A stretch of 64,000 nucleotides of DNA from Symbiodinium natans (GCA_905221605.1 CAJNDS010002382.1:389007-453006); one strand, 5' to 3'. Counted from the first letter of the stretch, positions 1 to 11,400 are shown. The notes: generated by a model not told the origin, from the letters alone. Numbers and translations are program-made.

Positions 1-360
1 TCTCTTAATTTTCTTCATGCACTATGTTAGTTTCTGTCTGTATACGTTCTTTGCTCCTCATATTCGTGATGTCCAGTATGTTCATTGTATGTGTTGTATT
101 TGTTACGTTTGATATATGCATTGGGTTCATTGTACCAGTTGTCTTGGCTATGTCAACAATACTTTCCGAGCGTAGTCATACTCTTCCTGGTCAGTTGATT
201 AATGACCTTTTCGTTTATTCTTTAATGTACCCGAAAACGCCACATGTCAGGCTCTGCGCTGCTTATTGCCGCGGAAATCCCAAGACAACATATCGGAAGA
301 AACATACGTGAAATAATCATGTGCTTGAAGCCGTTGCCTAGTGCAATGCTAACCGAAGTG
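1..360. other. AT-rich stretch without a supportable gene
   Basis: This stretch is clearly more AT-rich than the rest of the window. It contains a plus-strand open frame (24-311) with a hydrophobic first half, but no recognisable domain and no splice or start context I would trust. I see no gene here. Confidence 0.4.
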
Positions 361-423
361 TTAAAGGATATTGCGACAAGAGCCTCTGTACTTGGGGCAA
401 TCGAGCGATGTTAAAGCGACTGT

Positions 424-560
424 AAAGTCGACCGGAATCCAAGATCCAAAATCCAAGATGCCTCCAGAAACTTTTTCAGGCTTCGGCATCTTGGATCTTG
501 GATTTTGGATGGGCCGGGGCGGGGGGGGGGACTTTATGTTCACTTTAAAGTCGACCGTCA
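424..560. repeat. Imperfect foldback element
   Basis: A 27-base arm at 436-462 (AATCCAAGATCCAAAATCC...) is followed after about 22 bases by its near-perfect reverse complement at 485-510. The arms differ mainly in the order of two short sub-units. The motif TAAAGTCGACCG lies outside each arm in direct orientation (about 423-434 and 549-560). The layout resembles a small foldback or MITE-like insertion with a flanking direct repeat, but the flanking repeat may be chance. Confidence 0.5.
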
Positions 561-663
561 GGGCCCACATGCTCTAGGCACCGATGGTCCGGACAACTTC
601 TGTCCACATGTCCCCGTTCCCAAAAGGCCTCATCATTTTTTCTTTGGGAAGGTACCAAGGGGG

Positions 664-735
664 GGGACCATATATATATATAGAGAGAGAGAGATATAGA
701 TATATACATACATATACATATACATATACATAATA
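664..735. repeat. TA/GA/CATA compound microsatellite
   Basis: A TATATA run passes into GAGAGA and then into an ATACATATACATA pattern. A similar TA-to-GA junction recurs at 1463-1497, so the two may share an ancestor. Confidence 0.8.
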
Positions 736-896
736 TGGATTTTTGCTGAGGACGGTACCTGAGCAGGGGCAGGCTTCTTGCTTGTGTCGAGGTTGGTTCT
801 AGGCTTCTTGTATCGAGATTGGTTCTATGGGGTACCATATATTGATAAGGGCGCACCCGCCCCCACCACCCCCCCCCCCCCATGAGACCCCATGGT

Positions 897-1022
897 ACAC
901 CCCACCTCCACCCTCCTTTGGTGTAAGGTTCAGGGTTTAGGGTTTGAGTTTTAGTGCTTCGGGCTTAAGCTTGGTTTAGGGTAAAAGGTTTGGGTTTAGG
1001 GGTGGTTGGCTTAAGGTTTATG
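897..1022 (+). repeat. Degenerate TTTAGGG-like cluster
   Basis: There are several GGTTTAGGGTTT units and variants (GGGTTTGAG, GGGTTTAGG) on the plus strand. This is the first of many interspersed telomere-like clusters. It is not a perfect array, so it is not a chromosome end. Confidence 0.7.
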
Positions 1023-1324
1023 GGAGTGGGTGAAAAAATTGGAGCGCGACATCCTTGGGGGGAGAGGATGAACCGACAACCTCCCTCACATTTCAATCCC
1101 CACCCCCCGCCCCCCCTCAGCCCTTCCCCTTCAGCCCATGTTCTTGGTTAGATTTCGATGAAGAGGAAGGTCAAGGGGGGAGGGGCGCGTGGGCATCTTC
1201 CGCACCGAGGGCGGCGCGGGGATTGAAATCTAACCAAACACTTGGGCTAAAGAGGAGGGGGCGGGAGACGGATACCAATGAAAGGAGCGGAGGGGGGGGT
1301 GGGGGGGGGTAGGGTGCTATACCA

Positions 1325-1361
<37 letters not shown>
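1325..1361 (+). repeat. Homopolymer run of 37 G
   Basis: This is an uninterrupted G tract, the longest in the window. Shorter G or C tracts of 13-17 bases occur at 4558-4574, 5164-5177, 18645-18659, 43384-43397, 57670-57684 and 62571-62583. Such tracts could form G-quadruplexes and are also prone to sequencing length error. Confidence 0.9.
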
Positions 1362-1362
<1 letters not shown>

Positions 1363-1461
1363 GGGGATTACCACGAAAGAGGGGTAACAATGTATTTGGT
1401 CAATGCGGACAAGAATCTCGGCCTCAGGGCCCCAGACCATAAATGAACAAATAAATACATC

Positions 1462-1462
<1 letters not shown>

Positions 1463-1493
<31 letters not shown>

Positions 1494-1550
1494 TAGAAAG
1501 AGGTGCGAGTATGTACAGAACATATTGTGTGAATATATATATATATACAA
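1463..1550. repeat. TA/GA microsatellite pair
   Basis: A TA run with a GAGAGA tail (about 1463-1497) and a second short TA run (1534-1549) resemble the element at 664-735. Confidence 0.7.
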
Positions 1551-1873
1551 CTTCTAGGACGTTCTCAGGACCCCCGACAAGGCGCCGGTCGGCGCGCAGG
1601 CGTCTGCTACGACATTATGGGGGGTCTCTGGTTGTCCTTATACTTTATAGGGTACCATGTGGAACCCTCACATGACATGTCCATGTTTAGGGGAAGTCAT
1701 TAACAGGTCAGGTTGTCTGCTATACATACGGGCACAGAAAAAACTACGTTTGGGAGAAAACCCTGTGCCGCGGGAACAGTGCGACTCGATGCGTTGATTA
1801 AGGCACGATACTGCTACCAGTACTACTGGCACGCCGAGATTGCTCATTTTTAATTACTCGCGCTAAGACATCT

Positions 1874-3223
1874 TTAGGTCTCAGATGCTCTCAGCCGGCA
1901 TACAACCTCGACGTCTTTGGCCGATGCGTACGTGAGAGCGGTCTCATCATACCCGTCCTCCTCCCAACTCTTGTCCGCACCAGCGTCCAGCAGCAACTGT
2001 ACAATCTCGCCGTGACCCTCGGTAGATGCAAAAGTGAGAGCTGTCTCACTGCACTTGTTTCGCAAGTTCTTGTCGGCACCAGCGTCCAGCAGCAAACGTA
2101 CAATCTCGACGTGGCCTGTGGAAGCTGCACGCATGAGAGACGTCTCCCTGCACCCGTCCTCCAGGTTCTTGTCGGCACCAGCATCTAGCAGCAAACGTAC
2201 AATCTCCACGTAGCCCCTGGCAGATGCGTACATGAGAGCGGTCTCGCTGTACCTGTTCCGCAAGTTCGTGTCTGCACCAGAGTCCAGCAGCAAACGTACA
2301 ATCTCGATTCGGCCCTTGGAAGATGCGTGCATGAGAGAGGTCCAACCGTCCCTGTCCTGCAAGCTTGCGTTGGCACCAGCGTCCAGCAGCAATTGTACAG
2401 TCTCGCCATGGCCCTCTAAAGATGCGTGCATGAGCGCGGTCTCACCGCCCGTGTTACGGAGGTTTTTCTCTGCTCCAGCGTCCAGCAGCAAACGTACGAT
2501 CTCGACGTGGCCCTTGGAAGATGCGTGTATGAGAGAGGACCAACCGTCCCGGTCCTGCAACTTCTTGTCGGCACCAGAGTCCAGAAGCAAACGTACAATC
2601 TCGACGTGGCCTGCAGAAGCTGCGTGCATGAGAGCAGTCTCCCCATACATGTCCTCCAAGTTCTTGTCGATACCAGCGTCTAGCAACAAACGTACAATCT
2701 CGACGTGGCCTTTGGAAGCTGCGTGAAAGAAAGCGGTGCCCTTCAGGTTCTTGTCGGCACCAGCGTCCAGCAACAAACGTACAATCTCGACGTGGCCCTC
2801 GGAGCATGCGCGCATGAAAGCGTCCTCTCTATCCCCGGCACCAGCGTCCAGCAGCAAATGTACCACCTCGACGTGGCCCTCGGCAGATGCGTGCACGAGA
2901 GGGCTCTGCCAACCTGTGCCGTTCTTGTCGGCACCAGAGTCCAGCAGCAAACGTACAAGCTCGACCTGGCCTTTGGAAACTGAGCACATGAGAGCGGTCT
3001 CTCCGTACATGCCCCTCTTGACGTTCTTGTCAACACCGGCTGCCAGCAGAGCACGTCCCACTTCCACGTGGCCTGTGTCGACAACATACTCAAAAAACTC
3101 GCGTTCAGCCTGAGGTATCTCCTCCGGGCTGAGGGCGGACAACAGCACCAGGTGCAGGTCAGCGGGCCCGACTAGAGGATCAAGATCCCCTAAACATCGA
3201 CCAGCTTGTAGCTGGGAAACCAT
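1874..3223 (-). CDS. Ankyrin-repeat protein (main ORF, N-terminus in another frame)
   Basis: This uninterrupted 449-codon frame is made almost entirely of about 13 ankyrin repeats of 31-33 residues. Most carry the signature GHVEIVRLLLDAGADKN; the third, fourth and fifth are short and the last is degenerate before the stop. The first 30 residues (GRCLGDLDPLVGPADLHLVL) match the C-terminal half of the ubiquitin-like domain that precedes ankyrin repeats in many dinoflagellate proteins. The nominal start at 3223 is therefore probably not real: the N-terminal half of that domain lies upstream in another frame (see 3183-3323). Ankyrin arrays are protein-binding scaffolds; no catalytic domain is visible. 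The repeats are very alike in DNA, which suggests recent internal duplication. No intron is needed, so a retrocopy or damaged copy is possible. Confidence 0.85.
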   Translation of the reverse strand: MVSQLQAGRCLGDLDPLVGPADLHLVLLSALSPEEIPQAEREFFEYVVDTGHVEVGRALLAAGVDKNVKRGMYGETALMCSVSKGQVELVRLLLDSGADKNGTGWQSPLVHASAEGHVEVVHLLLDAGAGDREDAFMRACSEGHVEIVRLLLDAGADKNLKGTAFFHAASKGHVEIVRLLLDAGIDKNLEDMYGETALMHAASAGHVEIVRLLLDSGADKKLQDRDGWSSLIHASSKGHVEIVRLLLDAGAEKNLRNTGGETALMHASLEGHGETVQLLLDAGANASLQDRDGWTSLMHASSKGRIEIVRLLLDSGADTNLRNRYSETALMYASARGYVEIVRLLLDAGADKNLEDGCRETSLMRAASTGHVEIVRLLLDAGADKNLRNKCSETALTFASTEGHGEIVQLLLDAGADKSWEEDGYDETALTYASAKDVEVVCRLRASET

Positions 3224-3323
3224 GCTGGCTTCGCAAGTGGCATTTCAACCCGATCACGTCTTCGAAGTCGACCGTGGATGCTGCAAGCAGCTCTTGCCCG
3301 GAAACCCTCCAAACACGCAGCAT
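3183..3323 (-). pseudogene. N-terminal half of the ubiquitin-like domain, frame-broken
   Basis: From an ATG at 3323 the minus strand reads MLRVWRVSGQELLAAS and then IGLKCHLRSQHGFP before a stop at 3182-3180. This is the usual opening of ubiquitin-like/ankyrin proteins in dinoflagellates. The continuation (GRCLGDLDPL, then LHLVLLS) is present but in the frame of the 1874-3223 ORF. The two frames are offset by one base near 3205-3215 and a few residues between them appear to be missing. Either the gene carries an indel or the assembly does. I see no splice pair that would repair it within so short a distance. Confidence 0.7.
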
Positions 3324-5182
3324 GACGTGGACCTAATGGGCCTCCCTAAAAACAGATAGAAGTGCTGGCCTGAAACCTTTAGGGCTTAGGGGTACTATTG
3401 TACTCAGAACTCATAATTAATACTTCACGTGGCGTCTGTGTAGAAGCTCTTTCAAGCTTCGATAGGTGGGTGGAAGTCAATGCAGATCGACAAATGGTGT
3501 CGCACTGGCTGCTCTGCCTGTGTTGTCTGCTAAAGCCCCAGCTAGCGCAGGTCGTGGACACAACGCCTATAGGACTGTGGTTGTGCGCCTTCTTCGCAAA
3601 CTGAAGAGTCTCGATAGTCGAGCAGTCTCGAGATTTGGGTTGGGAACAGCCAAAATGGAAGCGCGAAGGGCAAGGCGTTCGATAGAATGTGTGCTTGGGT
3701 GACAGGGTTCATAGCGGCCTAGATGCCAACTGACAGTCCCTACTCCGTAGAGCCTGTCTATACCACTAGTCATTACTATTTCTTTAAGAATATAGCATTG
3801 ACATTGCTATGTATTGTTCGTTATTGAAAGTCAATATTCCGTATACGGTTGGTCTTGCGATCTTTCTCCCTATCATTTAGCCGATACTTATTGTTTGCTT
3901 GTACTTGCTAAGAGTACTAGGTATGCTTACTATCTTTGTTTTTCTGAGTAACACTTACAATAACTATGATGATTTGGCTTGAGCTGTCGAAGGAAAACTG
4001 CAATCATTCCCAGTCCTTGCAGAACTGGAGGTAGGCCTGCAGTTGGGGAGCGATCTATACCCATCTCAAAAGATGTCTCCCTGAGCCAGAAGGACATACG
4101 GTGCACCTTGAAGAAAGGGAACTGTAAACCCCCTTACATTGCCACTGAACACTTAAAACGTGGGCGCTCTGAAGCTGCGCCGGCTTAGCCGAGGATCTTG
4201 GGTTTAGGCTTTGGGCTTTTTAGGTTGAGTTCAGCGATGCTTTCGGGAGTGTGGAGAGGCATTCAGGAATGTCGGTTGACTCCCAATCCTAGCCCTTCCC
4301 CCCCCGCCCCACCAAACAAAACTAGACAAAAAAGCGGTCGCTCTATCACAGGGACCCCGAGTTTATCAAAAACACGCTCCTGACTCAAGAGTTGTTGGAG
4401 CGTCTGGGTACCCTAAACCCTACCCCTAAACCCTAAACCCTAAACCCTAAACCCTAAACCGTCAACCCTCCAAAGCCCTAAGCTCCCTAAAGCCCGCAAG
4501 CCATCCCTGGAGCCTCGAGCTCGCCAGTCCTTGGCTGCTTTGAAGTTTACGAGGATTGGGGGGGGGGGGGGGGGTGGGGTTAGAGGTTACTGCTTAGGGC
4601 GGAGGGCGTTTGATCAAATTTGGGGGTTTGGCTTTCGGGTTTGGGGGTTCTTGGTTTTAGGGCTCCTTTGGGTGCTCCAGCAGCTCGGCTTGGGGTTTTG
4701 GAGCACATTTGGGGGTGTACTGATTGAAGGGGAAAGCTTGGGGAGCCAGAGGTCGTCGAGGCGCACTGTGATTGACGATCCATATTCACAAGATGTGGCT
4801 CCCAGATCATCGCTTCGGAGGGCCCAAGAGTTTCAGAACCCTTGCAAACATCGGGGAGGAGCACAGTGCGACAATGCATTCGAAGCCTGTGGAGCCAAGG
4901 CTCTCGGCACTCATCAGGGCCGTGTAGGTCGTGAGCCGATTTCGGTTTGGCCGCGCTGCCAACACTGAGAAAAGGCCTGCCAGTCAGAAAGCCGTTTGCC
5001 CCTATCATGGCCGTGGGTGCAACAATGCTTCCTGACGGGAAGACTCAAGGCAACGAGCTTTCCTACGGGGGGCATCTCCAGGATGTTTGATGCTGGCACA
5101 CCTTACCAATACGGAATCTGTTCCTGGGCCTTTTAAGGTATCCGCCCACAGATGGGGAGATATGGGGGGGGGGGGGGAGGGC
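3324..5182. other. Intergenic stretch
   Basis: No gene is supportable here. It holds an AT-rich patch (about 3775-3960), a CCCTAAA cluster (4408-4470) and a 17-base G run (4558-4574). The 145- and 142-codon open frames around 4531-5008 oppose each other and show no domain. Confidence 0.4.
4408..4470 (-). repeat. CCCTAAA telomere-like array
   Basis: About six consecutive or near-consecutive CCCTAAA units are followed by decaying variants. This is the cleanest exact heptamer array in the window. It is internal, with genes on both sides. Confidence 0.8.
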
Positions 5183-5273
5183 CTCCGAAAGTGATGTTCT
5201 CATTGAAACGCTCGGCCAGGCAGTGCTCCGCCGGGCTCCGGCGGTTGTCGAAGAAGGGGTCCTTGCCGAAGTC
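5183..5273 (-). CDS. Orphan coding exon, unrecognised
   Basis: After a CACAG acceptor the minus strand reads DFGKDPFFDNRRSPAEHC and continues through ERFNENITFG to a G|GC donor, 30 codons plus one base, with no stop. Amino-acid composition and codon use look genuinely coding. I recognise no family and find no in-phase partner exon nearby. Confidence 0.45.
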
Positions 5274-8200
5274 CTGTGGTATTGTGTAAGGACCTTTAGG
5301 GTATACGAATGGTATGCTAGTGGTATACCAGAACAAGGACCGGATTCGAGTATACATTCAACTCGGGGACGACCCACTCACGTCACTCGAAGAGGAAAGT
5401 CTTGCTGTCACTAGAACTACGTTTTCCTCGCATACGGCTGCAGTGCTTGATGTTGTGTCTGTTTTGGAGAAATGTTGCGATACCTTAGATTAGATGTAGG
5501 CTGCGTTTGCCAACCCTCTGGCCACTAACCCTAGCCCTACTCCGTGATCACCAAATGCCAACTAGTGTAGCTCCCGTGCGAGGCCATCACAGCTGGATAA
5601 GTGGGCATAACAGTAAGGAGGAAGTTCATAGCATGGCGGCTACGTCCATACGGAAAAAACAGTCAGGCAAGAACCGGAGCATGGCTCCGCTTATGGTGCA
5701 CGGTAAATCCAAAAAGTCGCGGCAACCCCAGGCAAGGTACATTCAAATTACTCACTGTGGTGGCGGTCTAGGATAATTGCGGCCTGCAGCACGATATCGT
5801 GTTGCTTTACATCACTTACTTGAGCTCTGGTTCCGTTCGGTGGCATCCAGTTGGATTGCGTCTAGTGTTTGGTGCAGTATGCATCTGCTGGACGCTGTGT
5901 ATTTCTCTGCGGCGTCGCCAGTGAAAGGCATAGCAAAGCAGGTAGGATGCCCTCTAAGCCCTACGAGTACACCCTTTCCCCTGCCCCGCCCTCCCCCGCC
6001 CTCCCCTGCCCTCCCCTCCCCTCAACACCTGGCTGGTGCCAAGGCGCCCAGTTGGTTTGGACCACGGAATTCCGCCCCTTGGCGGCTTCGTCTGCCATCA
6101 GCCGCTCGGCCCTTTTTGGGGGCGAGGTAGCTCGGCTCTGCTCTTTGGGGTTAAGGGCTTAGACGGTTTAGAGTTCAGGGATGTAGGGCTATGACCGCGA
6201 CTTGATCAAAAAAACACCTGAAAGTATGTCCAGTGGCGTAAGTATAAGGGCAGTGTATGAGTGATGCAAGTACCTGCTCGGGCTTTGCGAGTCTGCACAC
6301 ATGGGAGTGCCAAGCTCCAGCCGGGCTCCAAGTCTCACACGCCTTACACCCCTTTCCGCCCACAAAAATCCACTCCGAGCCGCACGACCCCCGTAGCGCC
6401 GCGCTCGATGATCGCCCCCTCGCCCCGGGCAGTGCCGCCCAGGATAACCTCAATGCAACTAAGTAGCGCAGCGAGCGTTCTGTTCACGGTTCGCGGGTTT
6501 AGGTGGAGACCCTCATGAACCCTGGCACGATGTGAAAGCCACCCCACACCATCCTACGCCTCTAAACCCCAAAGCCCTGACCATAGCTGAAATCGTTGTG
6601 CATTCCGAGACGGCAGGTCAGCTTCTGGCTTCTGGCGATAGCAGAGCGTAGTGTGCAGTTCTTTGTGTTAGCCATGGGGCGTAGGCAGGGCCCAGCAATG
6701 TGGCATTGCGGATGGTGTGCAGAGCCTGCACCAGGCTCAAAAAATGAGAACTGCCATAGGGAGTAAATTACCTGTGAGAAGGAACCCCTTGCAAAAGAGA
6801 AACGCCCCAAGGTTGAAATGTAGAACAACCTCCACAAGGCTTTGTGCCAGGTTGCTGCCAATCTGGATCACCCTAGCACATCCTAAAGCTATAGTCTTTT
6901 TTACCGCCCCACAACATGCCTGAACTCCCCTTTTCGCAAGGCATAGAAGACTGAGACCCTGCTGGGCGTCCAGAGTGCTTTTACTTTCATGCGATGATCC
7001 TGATGCGTGGCAATGCTTCACACGCGTCGGTCACAACTCAACCGGGAAGAAGTTAAGAAGTTCAGGGGCAATGTCGGAAAGAAGCTCTGAGCCAAGCCTC
7101 GTTCCCTCAAACCGCTTCATGAAATTCGTCATCCTGAACCCCCTTGCAAAGCCCAAACCATGGCCAGCCTCCGAGTAGGTGGAATTGCGCACCTTCGACC
7201 GGGATTCATACTACGACACAGCCCCCCAAAGCCTCACGCTGATGCGTTAATTTTCGAGCCGGGGCATTTTAAGTTTGCGAGCCTACCCATGAGGTGTGGC
7301 CACTTTGACTAAGGGCGCGCTACGATGGCTCATCGACCTCGAACTCTGCCAGCCGATCCGTAAGTGAGACTGCAGCTAAAGTGCAAGGAAGATGCGTCTA
7401 TGATCAACTCATGTGGACAATTCCAACTCTGATGGAGCCCTGCGGCCAACGTGGCTTCATTCTCCATGCCACGCTACAACAGGCTTTCAAGATTCATGAC
7501 TTCGCACAACGAAGCCCTTCGAACCTGAATGAAGCATCCTCAAGCAACACCATTTAAGCTCTGAGAAATTTCTTGGGGCGCAATGGCCCTCAGTGTCGGC
7601 CAGGGCACAAAAACCTCGCGGAGGAGCCTTTGGCCGTTGGGTTGAGGCCCACCAAAATTTATGAGGGTTTCCGACAATGAGAGTAATCCATCCTAATCTA
7701 AGGGTTCCGATCATAGGCTTACAGAAACTGACGGCAGATTCGGGTACCTCCATTTGGGGAAGTACGTACCTAGCTATGACTTTGAGTCTGGGGCTTTGGG
7801 GCTAAGAAGCCGGATCTGAAGGATTGAATCGCTCCACCCTCTTGTCAAAAGCAGCCTCTATCGGAAAAAACCGTCTCCCCGCCCCAAGAAACAACCACTC
7901 CCAAAGGCAAACCCCTTGAAGAACCCCTGGGAGGGGCTGGGGCGAGGGGTTGGGACGGTCAGTGTTGAGGGTGTCGGGCATAGGCTTGGCCAAACCTGTT
8001 AGGAGGAAACTGGCTCTTCGGAAGCCTTTGCTTACATGCTTTGACTTGCACGGGGGGCTCTCCTGTTCTTCAGAACCCTTGCGCGCGTGGGAGCCTGTTG
8101 CTGGGAGCTGTGCAGTGTTCGGGTCAGTTGAGAGCGAGCCTCGTGCCCAAACCGCAAGGGGCCCCTTTTATCCCCCCCAAAACCCCTGTTGATCTCCTGG

Positions 8201-9327
8201 TGACAGAGATAAGAAGTTGCCGGTTCCCTTGCCCTCCAGGAAGGCAAGCAGACTGGCCCAGTGGGTGCTGTCATACCTGCGCCGCTGCAGCTTATGAAGT
8301 ATACAGGGTTGTCTGGTTTAGGGTTAGTAGGCTGACAGCTCTTGCAGGGGTTTCTACAGGATTTCTTGGGAACAGCGGGTTCACGGTTCACGGGATCCAG
8401 AAGGGCCCCTTTGCAATTCGAATATTAGCATAGACATTTTGCGTTTTCCTGTCTGCCGAGGGATTACAGAGTCGCATTGGCAATTCTTCAGACTGCTGCG
8501 GAACCCTGGAACAACAAGGCCAACAACAAGGACCAGGTCGCGAAGAAAAATCCCCAAGTCTTGACCTACGTTGGAACCTATGAAGAGAGTGAACAAAGCA
8601 GGTACTTGGTCAGATTTCAAGATTCTTGTCCCAATTTGGGTTCGTATGAAATTTAAGACTGCATCCCCAAGTGTATGCTTAGAGGGCTTAGGGCTTCGGA
8701 TCGCAAGATTTCCGAGTGCGAACCCTTAGATGCCTGTCTCCTTGCGGGATCCTTGCAGCCTCACTTTCCTTTCGTTTAGGAGGCATGCGGTTCAGGCCCC
8801 CGGCTCCTGAACCAGAAATGCAACCACCAACCGCAAATCTTCGAAAAACTCCTAACCAAAAGGAGTTTAAGAAGCATGAAAGTTGCCACTGCCTGGTATT
8901 CACGGTGACAGAGAAGCTGCCCTTCTTCACCGCGGTCAGGGTTCCAATATAACCTTTGGAAGGGTCTAAGCTTTACAAGCGTCCACAAACTGCTTTCTGA
9001 ACCAAAGCTCGGTTTGAGCAGTGCCCAGGCGAATACAAGCAAGAGTAGCCAACAGACTCAGAAGCCTGACGTACGAATGCCCTAATCGGATGTCGCAGCA
9101 GCGGGACAAGTTGTGCTCAGCCTTTCCTAGTCTCAGGGCTGCATGGATCACACATCATCAGGGGGATATCAGGGGTAGGGCGAGTGATGGGGTGCCTTCG
9201 CACGTCGTGTACGGCTCCCCGAAACTTCACTTCAACATCAAGCAGTTGAAGAGCTCAAAATCCTAGAACAACACCAAGCCTCGAAGCCCGTGCGAAATCC
9301 CCACATGACGAAAGGTCGGCAGGGGGC
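5274..9327. other. Long stretch without an identified gene
   Basis: Minus-strand C-terminal exons of the acid-ceramidase-like gene (9328-11173) are expected here, but I could not find its conserved QTNYD or DDRR regions. One ambiguous exon is listed separately at 8491-8601. A C-rich CCCCTGCC patch lies near 5980-6020. Confidence 0.35.
8491..8601 (+). CDS. Ambiguous coding exon (plus strand)
   Basis: After TTCTTCAG the plus strand reads EPWNNKANNKDQVAKKNPQ and then VLTYVGTYEESEQS to an AGCAG|GTAC donor, with GC-ending codons favoured. The opposite strand of the same DNA also gives an acceptor-bounded frame (DLGIFLRDLVLVVGLVVPG) that looks like a membrane helix. Since all identified genes are on the minus strand, the plus reading may be the shadow. 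I cannot decide. Confidence 0.25.
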
Positions 9328-11173
9328 CAAGGAAGACCGTGGAGTTGTAGAGCGAAGTGCTGCCACGGACGAAATGGACATTGCGAAGCAAGGGCCGCAA
9401 GTCCTCTGATGCGTCGGGAGCCCAACTAGGTTCCAGAGGGCGGCTCGAAGGTGTTAAGGGGGCTTTGGGGGGGGGCTCCAGGTGGCTCCAGGTGGGGGTC
9501 GAAGGGTTTATGAGGATTCTACGGGCCTGAACTGGTAGCAGAAGCCTTGCACGCTCCGCCGCACGAGCCCTGGAACGGGGTGCGCCCACTGCGCTGGAGT
9601 CTGTGCCCTGCAAGGGTTTTTGACTCCCGAATTCCCCCTTACGCTCTGAAACCCTGAGCCCTAAAATTTCCCTAAACTTGCTTTTGAGGCTCCTCCGTCA
9701 GCGTCCACTGCAGATGCTTCCAGTCTTCACCTTGAGAGAGTGGAATCTTCAAAAGACTGGAGAGTAAAGGACTCCTGGCAGTTCCCATCTGAAGTAAGGT
9801 TTTTTGAGGACTCCCCATGTGCACACACACACACATACCATATTTCCTAAGGAGCCCTGTATACAGTCACCGAGACTTTGAGAAGAAGCTGACTTGATGT
9901 CCACCAGCCACGCCATCAAACGTAAGATTTGGGGCTGGGGAGGACTTCGGAGGTCTCTAAGGCGCCCACTCAGGGCTTTAGACGCCTCTTCTGTGCAAAA
10001 TGCCCTCTCAGGCATGTCGACAAAGTTTGCGCAGAAGATGCCCGCAAGTGAATCCAACACGTGATGAGCACACCACTTGTAGCAGAAAGCTCCTCTGGTT
10101 CTAGCAGGCGAGCCCGCAGGCAATCAAGGCCCCGGCCGAAGAAGAGGCCGAAGTCCAAGTTCCTGTTCCCAAGCTCGCATGCCACACGCGTGTCACAGCG
10201 TGTCTTCGTGTGCTTCAGGGGCTTTGGGCTCAGTGATTCAGCTGAGAGGCTTCCACAACAAGTGAACAAGTTCAGGATTTGGTGGCTTCGGAATTAAGTT
10301 AGGGAAGTTAGGGGAGGGGAGGCCGGCAAACATCAGCCATCAGCTCAGCACGCATGGAGATTCTGATTGAGAAAGGCCATGTCCACCAAGGCTTCGTGGA
10401 CATGGCCCGGTGAGCGCGTGGGCTCATGTGCTTGAGAGGACTGCTCTACTTCCGCTGGAGCCTGGGTATCGGATGTAGTGTTTTCTTAAGGTTTCAGGTA
10501 GGAAGAACCCTGACGGCCTGCCATGCACCACATGGCCATCTGCATCTTGGGCAACAATGGAAGTGCATCCTCCTTCAATCTCATACCTGGGAGGTGCAGA
10601 CCCTGCAATCTTCAATGAAAAACAACACTTTGCAGAAAATGGTTAGTAGCATACGGTGTCTTATCCATCTGAGGTCCTCTTCAACTCCTTTGACGGTTGA
10701 GACTGTGCCAAGGCATACGGGGACCGTAAGCCGTAAGCTTCGAGCATCATGTTCACGAACAAGATCTCCTCCTCCGAAATGCCTGTCCAAGGACTTGCGA
10801 ATCTCACGTTGCTCCCCTCGAGAAGAAAGACACAAAAAAAATTGAACTAGTATCTCTTGGGGCACCCTCCTACTTTTTGGAAACGGCCCGTTTGGAGGCG
10901 GATAGGTGCACTAAGAGCAGGCGGCATACCCCCCCTCCTCCAATCGTCAGATGTAGGATTGGAAGAAGGGTTGTCCCAGTTGTCCCACAGACTGCTCTCA
11001 TCAAGTACGGGCGGTGACGTGTTAACTGCTTGGGTGTGGAGCTTAATGCACCAGAGCATGGGACACAAACTGCCCCCAACCAGTGTGGCGAGTGTATCTG
11101 CATCTGCGCGAGAAATGTCCAGGCCGGCGCCTGTGACGTTCGCGATTCCGCGCATCTCAAGGCCATACTCACC
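9328..11173 (-). CDS. Acid ceramidase / N-acylethanolamine acid amidase-like gene (partial)
   Basis: Four exons in the right order show this family, which are Ntn-hydrolases that cleave ceramides or N-acylethanolamines in acidic compartments. About 11173-11111 encodes EMRGIANVTGAGLD, the motif before the nucleophile. 10572-10518 encodes GCTSIVAQDADGHVVHG, with the catalytic cysteine that becomes the N-terminus after self-cleavage. 10162 to about 10130 opens with NLDFGLFFG, whose Asn and Asp are part of the conserved RNxDxG motif. 9405-9328 encodes LRPLLRNVHFVRG and then TSLYNSTVF, the strand region that follows. The junction HGR|NLDFG is exact: exon 10572-10518 ends in AG with a GC donor, and the next begins with the G that completes Arg. 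Exon 9405-9328 also ends at a GC donor. The signal peptide, first exons and C-terminal half were not found, so the gene may be partial or broken. Substrate cannot be told. Confidence 0.75.
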
Positions 11174-11291
11174 TTTCCGGGTTCGGCAGCTGACTGTGGG
11201 GAATACATCGGCAAGCCCCCTCCTACCCCTTTCAGGGGTGTCCAGTAACCTAGGAAAAGACACTGTGCCCTTTTTGTGCTTCATGGGGCTC

Positions 11292-11400
11292 CTAATACAA
11301 GAACTTCACACTGAGCTTCTGGCCCATCTCCGTCAGAACCTGCTGGGCCAGCTGCTTAAATTTCTTCGAGTCCTGGCGCAGAGACAGGGACACGCCCCGC
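11292..11400 (-). CDS. Coding-like terminal segment, unrecognised
   Basis: The minus strand reads SLRQDSKKFKQLAQQVLTE and then MGQKLSVKFLY before a TAG at 11292-11294. It is amphipathic and convincingly coding. A second coding-like frame (EGVLSAEIFKLIEAEELFK) lies just upstream, offset by one base, near 11400-11460. It may be an N-terminal exon of the amidase gene below it or the end of another gene. Confidence 0.35.
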
